Both the position numbers and the translations under genes were made by a program. A stretch of 64,000 nucleotides of DNA from Microbulbifer sp. TB1203 (GTDB taxonomy: Bacteria; Pseudomonadota; Gammaproteobacteria; Pseudomonadales; Cellvibrionaceae): positions 3,992,001 to 4,056,000 of the forward strand of contig NZ_CP116899.1 in the NCBI RefSeq assembly GCF_030997045.1, written 5' to 3'. Below the pieces are notes generated by a model that had not been told where the DNA came from, did not search any database, and saw only the letters and a list, made by a program, of their open reading frames with translations. Positions 1 through 7,430 of this stretch are shown in pieces. How positions within the stretch are numbered: position 1 is the stretch's first letter; each line of letters starts with the position of its first letter.

Positions 1-471
1 ACCGATGAAGCGGGGCTGTATTTGCTGCGGTTGCGCCTGCTCCAGCCTTCACTTGAGAGTGACAGTATCGAATTGCGCTATCAGGTAAGCGGCAAGCCGG
101 CGGCGCCGGCGTTCGTGCCGGTGTTGCCCGTGAACAGTCCGCGGGCGGGAACGGCTCTCGACGCCGCGACGGAATTTCGCTGGCGGCCGGTGGCCGGTAC
201 ACGGGCCTATCAATTGGAACTGTACGACCAGCCCCCGTCGGCAGCGGAGTCGGTCACCTCGTCCGAACCCGGCACCGTCCCGGCGGAAATGACCGCGGCA
301 CCCACTACGGGTATTCTGCTGCAGGGCAATACGGACCGCACCCGGTTATCTCCCACCGTGTTACACCGGTTGCTGCCCGGGCGAATTTATTACTGGCGAG
401 TGAGCGCGGTGAATGCCGAGGGAGCCATTGTGGCCGCCAGTCCGATTCAGTCGATTCGCACCGAGGAGTAA
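1..471 (+). CDS. C-terminal part of a fibronectin-type III-like exported protein (5' end outside window)
   Basis: An open frame runs from the first base to a TAA at 469-471, so the gene starts before the window. The visible part (about 156 residues) has beta-sandwich character. A motif of the type FRWRPVAGTRAYQLELYD is followed by RIYYWRVSAVNAEG, typical of fibronectin type III or FecR-associated Fn3-like modules. No enzymatic motif is visible. It lies 13 bases upstream of an ECF sigma factor, an anti-sigma-like gene and a subtilase on the same strand, so it is probably part of the same envelope-signalling unit. It could be the tail of a FecR-domain protein, but the defining N-terminal domain cannot be seen. 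Confidence 0.7.
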   Translation, partial: TDEAGLYLLRLRLLQPSLESDSIELRYQVSGKPAAPAFVPVLPVNSPRAGTALDAATEFRWRPVAGTRAYQLELYDQPPSAAESVTSSEPGTVPAEMTAAPTTGILLQGNTDRTRLSPTVLHRLLPGRIYYWRVSAVNAEGAIVAASPIQSIRTEE

Positions 472-484
472 GCCGGGCCAATCT

Positions 485-1048
485 ATGGAATATTCAGTAC
501 AGGATAGCGACGAACAGTTGTTGCGCACCATGGCGGTCGGCGATACGGAGGCGATGACCGCGTTTTATCGCCGGCACGAAGCGCGTGTTTATCGTTATCT
601 GTTGTCCAGGTTGAACGATTCATTCACCGCCGCCGACCTATTGAATGAAGTGATGCTCGAGGTCTGGCGTTCGGCAGCCCGGTTTGCCGGGCGCGCCAAA
701 GTCACCACCTGGATGCTCGGAATTGCGCACAATAAAGTGATGACCCACTGGCGCAAGCAGGGCGCGCGCGAGTTTACGGACCTGGACGACAACCTGACCG
801 ACGATACGCCGGCCGCGGATCTGGAACAGACACTGGCCGCGGTGAAAGACGGCCAGGTATTGCGCGCCTGTATGCAAACCCTGTCGCCACCCCACCGCGA
901 AATCCTGCACCTGGTGTTTTTCGAAGAGCTGGATTACGCGGAAATTGCCAGTATTCTGCAAATTCCCGAAGGCACGGTGAAATCCCGGGTGTATCACGCC
1001 AAAAACCTGTTGAAGAAACAACTGGCCAGAGCCATGAGGTCGTCATGA
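485..1048 (+). CDS. ECF-family RNA polymerase sigma factor
   Basis: 187 residues, the usual size for an extracytoplasmic-function sigma-70 factor. Region 2 spans roughly residues 15-90 (AMTAFYRRHEARVYRYL, then DLLNEVMLEVWRSA and TTWMLGIAHNKV for -10 recognition). Region 4 is the C-terminal helix-turn-helix (LSPPHREILHLVFFEELDYA, then IPEGTVKSRVYHAK). I chose the ATG at 485 over an in-frame start at 413, because 413 lies inside the preceding gene and adds residues with no sigma homology. The last codons overlap the next gene in an ATGA junction, so translation of factor and presumed antagonist is coupled. It should direct RNA polymerase to envelope-stress-type promoters; the target regulon is unknown. 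Confidence 0.93.
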   Translation: MEYSVQDSDEQLLRTMAVGDTEAMTAFYRRHEARVYRYLLSRLNDSFTAADLLNEVMLEVWRSAARFAGRAKVTTWMLGIAHNKVMTHWRKQGAREFTDLDDNLTDDTPAADLEQTLAAVKDGQVLRACMQTLSPPHREILHLVFFEELDYAEIASILQIPEGTVKSRVYHAKNLLKKQLARAMRSS

Positions 1049-1641
1049 ACAAAATTGATGAGCAATTGAATCTGTGGGCCAACGGCAGATTGCCGGAAGC
1101 GGAGCGCCAGGCGCTCGAGAAAAAAATGGCCGAGGACCCGGCCCTGGCCCGGGAAGCTGAATTTTTAAAGGCGCTTCGGCAGACAGTTCAGAATGAACCG
1201 GTGACGCCGCCGGGAGAACTCGGCCTGGCCCGTTTACAGAAAGCGATGCGCGAGGAGCGGGAAGAGGAACGGAAAAAAACCTTCGAGGTGCCGCCCCGTA
1301 AAAATTTCTGGAAACCCGTGGCGATTGCGGCCTGCCTGATGGTGGCGGTCCAGGCGGCACTGCTGCTGGGACCGACGCCCTGGGAGGGAGGTACAGCGGT
1401 CGATGTGGGCCCGGCGTCAGGAGAGAGCGTAGCGGCGGGACCGCGGCTGCAAATCGTCTTCGCTCCCGAGGCGACCGCGGCGGATATTCAGGCGGCCGTG
1501 CTGAGTGTGAACGGCAGCATCGTCGCCGGACCCAGCGCCCTGGGCGTCTTTCGGTTGGGGCTACCGGAAGAAGTTTCCACCGAGGCGGCGGTGGAGACCC
1601 TGCAGGCGTTTGAGTTTGTGGATGAGGTTATCGCACCGTGA
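1045..1641 (+). CDS. Single-pass anti-sigma-factor-like membrane protein
   Basis: 198 residues. An acidic, helical N-terminal cytoplasmic part (about 1-85, starting MNKIDEQLNLWANGRLPEAE) resembles the sigma-binding domain of anti-sigma factors. One membrane segment follows (about 91-109, PVAIAACLMVAVQAALLLG) and then a periplasmic domain. The HxxxCxxC zinc motif of classical ZAS anti-sigmas is absent; the only Cys is in the membrane helix. The C-terminal 65 residues (LQIVFAPEATAADIQ ... FEFVDEVIAP) look like a subtilase propeptide-type fold, which is notable next to a subtilase gene. It starts in an ATGA overlap with the sigma gene and overlaps the protease start by four bases. Role inferred from position and topology. 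Confidence 0.75.
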   Translation: MNKIDEQLNLWANGRLPEAERQALEKKMAEDPALAREAEFLKALRQTVQNEPVTPPGELGLARLQKAMREEREEERKKTFEVPPRKNFWKPVAIAACLMVAVQAALLLGPTPWEGGTAVDVGPASGESVAAGPRLQIVFAPEATAADIQAAVLSVNGSIVAGPSALGVFRLGLPEEVSTEAAVETLQAFEFVDEVIAP

Positions 1642-3278
1642 TGCCGAGGGCTGGCGGGCGGTGGATTTTACTCCTGTCGATCTCGCTGTGGTCGATTTGG
1701 TCGGGTCTCCCGATGGCGCAAACGACGGAGGAAGATCCGGCCACTGAAGCGCGCCGGGATGTGGACCTCGCGGAGCGTGAAAGGGCGGAGTCGGCGGTCA
1801 GCTCGCGGGAAACCGGGACCGAACCAGCGGATGCCGGAACCGAACAGCCGCGCCGGCCGACGCGCGAGCGAGAAGAGGAGCGGGACTCCCCTCCGGCTCA
1901 ACCGGGCGAGGCGGAATCGCGACCTGCAGCGGTTGTCGATCAGAAGCCCGAGCCCCAGCGCGAACCCGAACCCGAACCCAAGCCCGAGCCTGAGCCCGAA
2001 CGCGAACCCCAACACGAGCCCGAACCCAAACCCGAGCCCGAACCCAAACCCGAGCCGAGCGCAGCGGACGCCGCTGAAACGAAAACGCCGGAAGAGGTCG
2101 AACCGGTATCCGCTGCCCCCGCGCCGACCCGCCCGCCGATTCAGCGCGGCGGCAGCCTGCTGGGGCGCTCGGCCCCGCCGCCTCCGCCGGTACCGCCACC
2201 GCGGCAAACCGCGGCCGCCGACCCGGCGCCCGACCGGGATGCACAGAATTACGAACCGGGTGAAATATTACTGGTGAGTGCCGATATGGCCGAAGCGCAA
2301 TCGGCGGCCCGCCAGCTTCAGGCTTATCAGCTGCGAGTGAAGTCCCGGCAGCGTCTTGGCAATCTGGGTTTGGTACTCAGTGTCTTCCGCCTGCCCCCGG
2401 CGGACAGTGCGCCCGCCCTGATGGCCCGCCTGCGCACGGAACTACCGGACCTGAACCTGGATACCAACCAGCGCTATCAGGCGCTCAGTGCCCGGCGGCG
2501 ATACGCCTATCGGTTGATTGCCTGGCCCGACCCCATCGGCTCCTGCCATCGCGACTTCCGCATCGGCATGTTGGATACCCCGGTGGCGGACAGGCATCCC
2601 GCGCTGGTCAATGCGGCGCTGGTGCGACGCAACTTTGTGCGCGGCGAAGCGGCTTCTCCGGTACACGGGACCGCGGTGGCCAGTCTGTTGATCGGAGAGC
2701 CGGGCTCGCCGGCACCGGGCCTGCTGCCGGGCAGTCAGCTGTTCGCGGCGGAAGTCTTCCGCCAGCGGGGTGAGGCCACCGACACCACCACGGATACCCT
2801 GCTGGCCGCCCTGGACTGGCTGGCCGGCCGGGACGTGCAGGCCATTAACCTGAGTCTGGGCGGGGAGCACAACCGGGTGTTTGAACTGGCACTGGAGCGA
2901 CTGCTCGAGCGCGACATCCGGCTGGTGGCGGCGGCCGGCAATCGCGGGCCGGATGCACCACCGGTGTTTCCCGCGGCGCAGCCGGGAGTAATCGCGGTCA
3001 CCGCGGTGGACGCCGTGGAGCGACTGTACCCGGACGCCAATCGGGGCGACTACATCGACCTGGCGGCGCCGGGTGTGGATATCTGGGCGGCCGACGGCGA
3101 GGCTCCGGGCCGCTACCACACCGGGACATCCTTCGCCGCGCCTTTTGTGACCGCCGCGTTGCTGTTGGCGGATCACCGGGGTGTGGACCTGACCGGGACG
3201 GTGAAAGATCTGGGCCCCGAAGGGCGTGACGATCGTTTTGGTTGGGGATTGGTGCAAGTGGCGGGAGGGTGTCGATAA
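1638..3278 (+). CDS. Exported S8-family (subtilisin-like) serine peptidase with Pro-Glu-rich linker
   Basis: 546 residues. An N-terminal hydrophobic segment (about 9-27) ending MAQ is a likely signal peptide. Residues 103-140 are a low-complexity stretch of alternating Pro with Glu/Lys/Arg, followed by a Pro-rich linker. A propeptide-like region lies around 205-285. The catalytic triad is visible: Asp313 in IGMLDTP, His343 in VHGTAVASL and Ser498 in GTSFAAPFV, with the oxyanion-hole Asn435 in AAAGNRGP. The gene overlaps the anti-sigma-like gene by four bases. It should act in the periplasm or at the cell surface, and its neighbour makes a role in sigma-factor signalling plausible; no substrate can be read from the sequence. 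Confidence 0.92.
   Translation: MMPRAGGRWILLLSISLWSIWSGLPMAQTTEEDPATEARRDVDLAERERAESAVSSRETGTEPADAGTEQPRRPTREREEERDSPPAQPGEAESRPAAVVDQKPEPQREPEPEPKPEPEPEREPQHEPEPKPEPEPKPEPSAADAAETKTPEEVEPVSAAPAPTRPPIQRGGSLLGRSAPPPPPVPPPRQTAAADPAPDRDAQNYEPGEILLVSADMAEAQSAARQLQAYQLRVKSRQRLGNLGLVLSVFRLPPADSAPALMARLRTELPDLNLDTNQRYQALSARRRYAYRLIAWPDPIGSCHRDFRIGMLDTPVADRHPALVNAALVRRNFVRGEAASPVHGTAVASLLIGEPGSPAPGLLPGSQLFAAEVFRQRGEATDTTTDTLLAALDWLAGRDVQAINLSLGGEHNRVFELALERLLERDIRLVAAAGNRGPDAPPVFPAAQPGVIAVTAVDAVERLYPDANRGDYIDLAAPGVDIWAADGEAPGRYHTGTSFAAPFVTAALLLADHRGVDLTGTVKDLGPEGRDDRFGWGLVQVAGGCR
1944..2057 (+). repeat. In-frame coding repeat: Pro alternating with Glu/Lys/Arg
   Basis: A run of near-identical CCC GAG / CCC GAA / CCC AAA dicodons inside the subtilase gene encodes residues 103-140. 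The low-complexity, slippage-prone tract probably forms an extended spacer that crosses the periplasm or cell wall, like the Pro/Lys/Glu linkers of TonB proteins. Confidence 0.85.
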
Positions 3279-3315
3279 GTCGGCCCTCCCCGATTCTCTC
3301 CAGTTGCATCTACGC

Positions 3316-3349
3316 GAGTTCAAGGTTTAATTCCTGGAGCCTTGAACTC
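3316..3349 (+). terminator. Hairpin downstream of the subtilase gene
   Basis: GAGTTCAAGG pairs perfectly with CCTTGAACTC across a 14-base loop, and outer bases AGTTGC/GCAACT can extend the stem. There is no T-run, so this may be a factor-dependent terminator or an mRNA-stabilising hairpin rather than a classic intrinsic terminator. Confidence 0.4.
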
Positions 3350-3398
3350 CGCAACTTGAGAAGTAACTACTGACCCCAACAGCATTGAATCGGAGCCG

Positions 3399-3537
3399 GT
3401 GGCGGCCCTGCTACCGGTGGCTGTTTGCGGGACACGGGCTAGGCGCCCCCCCGTGAATACATCCCTGTACGCTCTCCACGGCCATCCATGGCCGCAGAAG
3501 GTCCCGCAAACAGCCCCCGGCATCAGGGCCTTCGCAG
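3399..3537. repeat. Dispersed palindromic repeat, family A, copy 1
   Basis: A roughly 140-base element of the form GTGGCGGCCCTGCTACCGG ... TTTGCGGGAC ... GTGAATACATCCCTGTA ... GTCCCGCAAA ... CCGGCATCAGGGCCTTCGCA. The ends are inverted repeats of each other. Further copies lie at 12744-12897 (opposite orientation), 57472-57593 and 60097-60219. The stem bases next to the TTTGCGGGAC core differ among copies but stay complementary within each copy. Confidence 0.85.
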
Positions 3538-3599
3538 CAAGCTTCGGAGTTTTTCCCAGTCTCCGGGAGCCAGCCCTGGTGCGGGCTCCTGGCAGTATC

Positions 3600-3620
3600 G
3601 GTGCGCACGGCGCACCCTAC
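3600..3620. repeat. Half copy of family E repeat
   Basis: GTGCGCACGGCGCACCCTAC matches one arm of the paired elements at 32423-32482 and 55771-55835. Only one arm is present here. Confidence 0.7.
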
Positions 3621-3691
3621 GAAGCGGGTGTCGCCGTACCCCAATCGCCTGACAGATTTTTGCTCCTGCTAATTATTGTAACTGCGCACCC

Positions 3692-3780
3692 CTGTAGGAG
3701 CGGCGGGGCGGCCATCCGACATGCCCGCGAACAGAGGCCGATCGCGGGCATGTCGGATGGCCGCCCCGCCGCTCCTACAG
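3692..3780. repeat. Palindromic repeat, family B (GTAGGAGCGGC), full copy
   Basis: CTGTAGGAGCGGCGGGGCGG ... and its reverse complement form a nearly perfect inverted repeat with about 36-base arms around a short AACAGAGGCC loop. It is REP/BIME-like in position (between convergent genes). A related full copy is at 29884-29973 and a half copy at 35921-35980. Confidence 0.9.
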
Positions 3781-3805
3781 GGTGATTCCCTTAACCCAAT
3801 GCATT

Positions 3806-3832
3806 AAAAAAGCCGGCTACTGGGAGCCGGCT
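3806..3832 (-). terminator. Intrinsic terminator of the lipoprotein gene
   Basis: On the minus strand the stem AGCCGGCT / AGCCGGCT (loop CCCAGT) is followed immediately by a run of six T. It lies just beyond the stop codon of the 680-residue lipoprotein gene. Confidence 0.85.
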
Positions 3833-3855
3833 CTGGCAGTCAATCACTGATGTGA

Positions 3856-5898
3856 CTAGGGGCAGGCACTGCCGCCGTTCGCATCCGAACACTGCAGTTC
3901 CAGCTCAACACTTTCACCATCGTTCAATGACCCGTAGGCAGAGAAGCTGTAGGCGACAGAACCATCGTCCCCGGTGGCCATGACCTGCACCCAGTCGTTT
4001 TGAGCGGCCATACCATCCGGAAACTCCAGGGTGACCGCATCGCCCACGGGCACGTTGTCAAAGCTGTCCACTGGCCCATAGCCGGCCCCATTGCCTTCCC
4101 GGTTGATCTCGATATCGCAGGTAGTGGCCGCGGTGTCCTGACTATTGCTGCAGTAGAGTTGAATGCTCTGCGCCGCGGGGCCCTGCACGGATTCCTCATC
4201 CAGGATTATTGCCACGCTGCTGACCAGGCCGGTTTCCTGGGTGCCGGACAGTTCGACAAACTGGCCGTTCTGGCTGTAGGCGCCGTTGGAGGTGGCGGAC
4301 CATTGAATCAGGGTGGCCTCCGAGGGAACGTTGATGCTGAGGCTGTCAGTGATCGACACCTCGGGCTGTGTAAATTGCTCGCCGTCGGGCAGCGAGGCCA
4401 CCAGTTCCACGACGCACGGAATGGTGGTCCCGATGGATGACAGGCATTGAACATCCACGGCTTCAATAGGTGTTGTGGTGAGTGTGAGCAGCACGTCTTC
4501 GGCAATGCCGGAGTTGACGCTGCCCTCTCCCAACACCTGCTGTCCATTGAAATCCACCGGGTTTGGGGTTACGGCCACCCAGCTGAACTGGGTGAACTCA
4601 TCCAGGGCCGGCCAGCCGGTGAAGATGGTGGCGCCCTGTGCCGGAACGGTTTGAGTCAGATCGTGGGTGCCATCCGTCAGGGTGACCGAGCAACTTACCG
4701 GAGTGCCATCGGGCAGCTCGCAGCGTACAAAGTTCTCACTGCTGGGCGCGTTCAGTGCAATAACCACGTCTGCGGACATATCGCTGGTCAAGTCGCCCAT
4801 AAAACCGCCAAAGGAAGTGGCATGCCAGTCGATGGTTGCGCTGGTGGGCATGTTGATAATGGTGGAACCGCCTTCCGGCAATTGCCCGTTGCGGGTAAAG
4901 ACGGAACCGTCATCCAGCGTGACCTCGGCACTGATACCGCAGGGTACTGGGCTGTTATCGAACAGCCGGCACTCCACATTGATGCTGCCCCCGTTTTCGA
5001 ATTTGAAATCCCAGTTCCAGGTGGAGAAGTGGCTGACTTCCGCGTGCACCGCCAGGCCGACCGGGGAAGTGGCCGAGGCAACCACGGTACCGATGGTGGA
5101 ATCGTCCTCTACCCACACGCCCTGGGTTTCATCGAAGTGCCACATGGGCACGGTGCTGCCGACAGTTAGCGTCGCATTGTTGATACTGCCCTGCGGCAAA
5201 TCCATCTGAATTTCCGCGGTGGTGCCGGGAGCCAGCTGCAGGTAGTCACCGGCTTCATTGTGCACGGAGAGCGTAAGCATTCCGGCGCTGATCAGCTCCG
5301 TTGGCGAACCTGTGGCGTCCAGTGCCTGGCCGTTTCCGGGCATGGCATTGAGCTCGCCATTGGTAATATCCCAGGGGGTAATCTGAACCCTGGCAGCGCC
5401 GGTGGCCGGTTCGCCATCGGGGGTGACAAAAGCACTGGCGGGAAAGGTAATCCGCGCCCCCAGGTCCGCCGCGCTCAGGGTCCGGGCGGATTCGATATCG
5501 TCCAGGCTGAGGGTCTGCTTTACCGGTGTCAGCCGGATGGGGGTGATGCTCTCATCCTCGCCGTCGACTTTCAGTGCCTGGGGGACAAAGCCCTCCGCTT
5601 CGGCGCGTACGACATAGGACTCCTGGTCCGGCAGGCTGAAATGAGCCCAACCGGTTTCATCGCTCTGGATGGTCGATTCATCGAGGGTGACCGACACACC
5701 GGATAACCGGGCGCCGTCGTGGGTTTGCACCACAAAGCTGAGATCGACGCTGGCCGGTGGCGGATCAATATCGTCGTTGTCGCTATCCGGTAAGGAGCTG
5801 CCGCCGTTGCCACCACAGGCGAACAGGGTGGTGGTCAACAGCGCGAAAGATAACGTCTTCAGGTAGGTTTTGGGTTTGGCGAACAGTAGTTGGCCCAT
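3856..5898 (-). CDS. Large lipoprotein with carboxypeptidase-regulatory-like domain
   Basis: 680 residues. The N-terminus has a lipoprotein signal ending LFAC-GGNGG, with the lipidated Cys at 28 and a Gly/Ser/Asp-rich tether after it. Residues about 50-115 (VDLSFVVQTHDGARLSGVSV ... VRAEAEGFVPQAL) resemble the carboxypeptidase-regulatory/transthyretin-like beta sandwich. Further beta-rich modules follow, several carrying Cys pairs (for example CRLFDNSPVPCG and CELPDGTPVSC), perhaps disulfide-bonded repeats. No catalytic motif was recognised. The acidic, secreted composition fits an outer-membrane surface protein, possibly adhesive or structural. It is a single gene with its own terminator. Function unknown. 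Confidence 0.85.
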   Translation of the reverse strand: MGQLLFAKPKTYLKTLSFALLTTTLFACGGNGGSSLPDSDNDDIDPPPASVDLSFVVQTHDGARLSGVSVTLDESTIQSDETGWAHFSLPDQESYVVRAEAEGFVPQALKVDGEDESITPIRLTPVKQTLSLDDIESARTLSAADLGARITFPASAFVTPDGEPATGAARVQITPWDITNGELNAMPGNGQALDATGSPTELISAGMLTLSVHNEAGDYLQLAPGTTAEIQMDLPQGSINNATLTVGSTVPMWHFDETQGVWVEDDSTIGTVVASATSPVGLAVHAEVSHFSTWNWDFKFENGGSINVECRLFDNSPVPCGISAEVTLDDGSVFTRNGQLPEGGSTIINMPTSATIDWHATSFGGFMGDLTSDMSADVVIALNAPSSENFVRCELPDGTPVSCSVTLTDGTHDLTQTVPAQGATIFTGWPALDEFTQFSWVAVTPNPVDFNGQQVLGEGSVNSGIAEDVLLTLTTTPIEAVDVQCLSSIGTTIPCVVELVASLPDGEQFTQPEVSITDSLSINVPSEATLIQWSATSNGAYSQNGQFVELSGTQETGLVSSVAIILDEESVQGPAAQSIQLYCSNSQDTAATTCDIEINREGNGAGYGPVDSFDNVPVGDAVTLEFPDGMAAQNDWVQVMATGDDGSVAYSFSAYGSLNDGESVELELQCSDANGGSACP

Positions 5899-5989
5899 GG
5901 TGATTGCCTCTTCGGTTGCTTGGGTAAACAGCGTTTCCGTTGAGGTAGTCGCAGCGGCGGGCAGTGAGGTTCAAAAAAAGTTCTGCTTT

Positions 5990-6300
5990 TCAGGAAATCC
6001 GGATAGGGGCTTCCGCCCAGTCTCTCCGCAACAGGCCGAACACCAGCGCATCCTGGACCTCGCCCATATGAAAATAGCATTCGCGCAGCAGTCCCTCGCT
6101 CCGGAAGCCGAGTTTTTCCAGTACGCGGATGGATGCGACGTTGCGCGGGTCGGCATCGGCGCCGATGCGGTGCAGCTTCAGTCTGTTGAAGGCGAACTCG
6201 ATCACCGCCGGTAGCGCCTGCAGCATCAGTCCCCTACCCCAGTACTCACGCCCCAGGGCGAAGCCGAGATTGTTTCCTCTGGTCTTGAGCAGTTTTAGTC
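5990..6300 (-). pseudogene. 5'-truncated GNAT (RimJ/RimL-type) acetyltransferase remnant
   Basis: The reading frame ending at 5990 encodes the C-terminal half of a ribosomal-protein-type N-acetyltransferase: NNLGFALGREYWGRGLM, then NRLKLHRIGADADPRNVAS, VLEKLGFRSEGLLRE and a final YFHMGEVQDALVFGLL. These are the acetyl-CoA-binding half and C-terminal strands of the RimJ/RimL family. The family-matching sequence begins around 6300, where the 3' end of the GFA gene starts, so the N-terminal half (about 90 residues) is missing and there is no proper start. An ATG at 6226 would give 78 residues, too short for a GNAT fold. I read it as a deletion remnant. Confidence 0.75.
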
Positions 6301-6729
6301 CGCCGTTTCCCGCACTTTTTCGTGCGAACCGGGAAACTCATCGTACTGCGGCAGGTCGTCGTTGATTTCGTGCCAAGGGGACTTTGAGGTGACGAAAAAG
6401 TGCCCCTCTACTTTGTTATTCGGGCTCTGTTCCAGCCCGCCGAGGGGGATTCCTATCTTGTCCGGGCTCTCGTCGTAGGTGCTGATCAGGCTGGAACCGC
6501 AGATGGAGCAGAAGTTTTTTACGGTGTTTTCCGAAGAATGGTAACGGGACAGGTGTTCCTCACCCTTCAGCCATTTGAACTGGCTGCTTTTGATAGTCGC
6601 TCGGGTGCGGAAGGCGGCGCCGTGCCAACGACGGCACTTGGAACAGTGGCAATTGAATATGGGTCCCAGCTCACCGGTGATTTCGTATTCGATGGCCTCG
6701 CAGAGGCATTTCCCCGTTAACTTTTGCAC
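6295..6729 (-). CDS. GFA-family (glutathione-dependent formaldehyde-activating enzyme-like) zinc protein
   Basis: 144 residues, typical for the GFA/Mss4-like fold. The zinc ligands are in place: Cys8 and Cys10 (GKCLCEA), Cys27, Cys29 and Cys32 (NCHCSKCRRWHG), and Cys74/Cys77 (FCSICGSSL). Most family members have no proven enzyme activity; some bind glutathione adducts. The 3' end touches the truncated acetyltransferase remnant downstream, suggesting that this gene arrived with, or was brought there by, the deletion. Its lower-GC codon usage compared with the flanking genes fits recent acquisition. Confidence 0.88.
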   Translation of the reverse strand: MQKLTGKCLCEAIEYEITGELGPIFNCHCSKCRRWHGAAFRTRATIKSSQFKWLKGEEHLSRYHSSENTVKNFCSICGSSLISTYDESPDKIGIPLGGLEQSPNNKVEGHFFVTSKSPWHEINDDLPQYDEFPGSHEKVRETAD

Positions 6730-6829
6730 GGACAGCTCCTTTTCTATGCCAGATTATCCTTCAGTAGTATTTGATTATCGGCATCCAAAATAAAAGGGCA
6801 TAGTCCACCGATTTCAGGGCTGAATCAAG

Positions 6830-6961
6830 TCAACTGATCCAACGCGGGTCAAATTCAGCAAGGCCCAGCCACATCAGCATTCCGTACAAAGCGGCGACGA
6901 CAATACCCGCGCCCATCAGTATCCCAGTGGATAAACTACCGAAAAGCCCGGCTTCACGATT
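6830..6961 (-). pseudogene. Fragment of a small membrane protein, start lost
   Basis: The frame ending at 6830 encodes about 43 residues with one strong membrane helix (STGILMGAGIVVAALYGMLM) and the tail GLAEFDPRWIS. No ATG, GTG or TTG precedes it before repeat-derived sequence, so it looks like the 3' end of a gene whose 5' part was lost. The family is not recognised. Confidence 0.3.
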
Positions 6962-7053
6962 GACTCTGCATGACCCACAGGATTGTAGTGAACGAGGAAC
7001 TCCTCTTGGTCCGCAGGTCAGATTCGAATGGTAGTAAGTTAAGCGGAATCCCC

Positions 7054-7131
7054 CTGTAGGAGCCTGCTCGCAGGCGAATTGAGGTCGTGGCAAAGCACCG
7101 GGAATATTCGCCTGCAAGCAGGCTCCTACAG
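7054..7131. repeat. Palindromic repeat, family C (GTAGGAGCCTGC)
   Basis: CTGTAGGAGCCTGCTCGCAG and its inverted partner CTGCAAGCAGGCTCCTACAG enclose about 38 bases. A second full copy lies at 48249-48320 and a half copy at 45260-45290. Confidence 0.88.
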
Positions 7132-7140
7132 CGCAATCCT

Positions 7141-7185
7141 CAGGGGCAGGGGCAGGGGCAGGGGCAGGGGCAGGGGCAGGGGCAG
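7141..7185. repeat. Tandem CAGGGG hexamer array, 7 units
   Basis: Seven exact CAGGGG units plus a trailing CAG. The regularly spaced GGGG runs on the plus strand could form a G-quadruplex. The array sits between two palindromic repeats in a gene-free interval. Confidence 0.95.
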
Positions 7186-7252
7186 CTCGGAGCTTAACTT
7201 AGTGCCATTCGAGTATGACCCTAATACCGCTACCTTAAGCGTTGTTTCGGCC

Positions 7253-7330
7253 GTAGGATGGGCAAAGGAGCGTAGCGACGTGCCCATCTTCCGGGGCCTT
7301 GATGGGCACGCTACGCTTTGCCCATCCTAC
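7253..7330. repeat. Palindromic repeat, family D (GTAGGATGGGCAAAG)
   Basis: GTAGGATGGGCAAAGGAGCG ... and CTACGCTTTGCCCATCCTAC form an inverted pair. Other copies are at 45327-45398, 49238-49309 and 54622-54703. Confidence 0.88.
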
Positions 7331-7430
7331 AAATATGCCGATTTTCGGCTTAAGGTAGCGGTATTAGAGTATGACCCCATAGATTGCAACGAGGATTCAT
7401 GGCGAGGATTCGTAACAATGCGCCAGGCAT

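Larger units (their letters stand above)
3279..3855. other. Gene-free interval made of repeats
   Basis: I see no convincing gene in these 577 bases. In order they hold a 10-bp-stem hairpin after the subtilase, a long palindromic repeat (family A), half of a GTGCGCACGGCGCACCCTAC element, a near-perfect GTAGGAGCGGC palindrome, and the terminator of the lipoprotein gene on the other strand. The two flanking genes converge here. Confidence 0.7.
6730..7430. other. Repeat-rich interval with a decayed coding fragment
   Basis: About 700 bases without an intact gene. It holds a membrane-protein fragment on the minus strand (6830-6961), a family C palindrome, a CAGGGG hexamer array and a family D palindrome. 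Short duplicated phrases occur around both palindromes (for example AAGTTAAGCGGAA versus AGCTTAACTTAG, and GAGTATGACCC twice at about 7210 and 7368). That duplication suggests repeated rearrangement at this spot. Confidence 0.6.

Noticed and set aside
413..484. Upstream start for the ECF sigma factor
   Set aside because: It overlaps the preceding gene and adds residues with no similarity to sigma factors; the ATG at 485 gives the standard N-terminus.
3399..3780. Possible CRISPR array or tRNA in the repeat-rich gap
   Set aside because: The elements are single, long palindromes with differing sequences rather than short direct repeats with unique spacers, and no cloverleaf with a CCA end was found.
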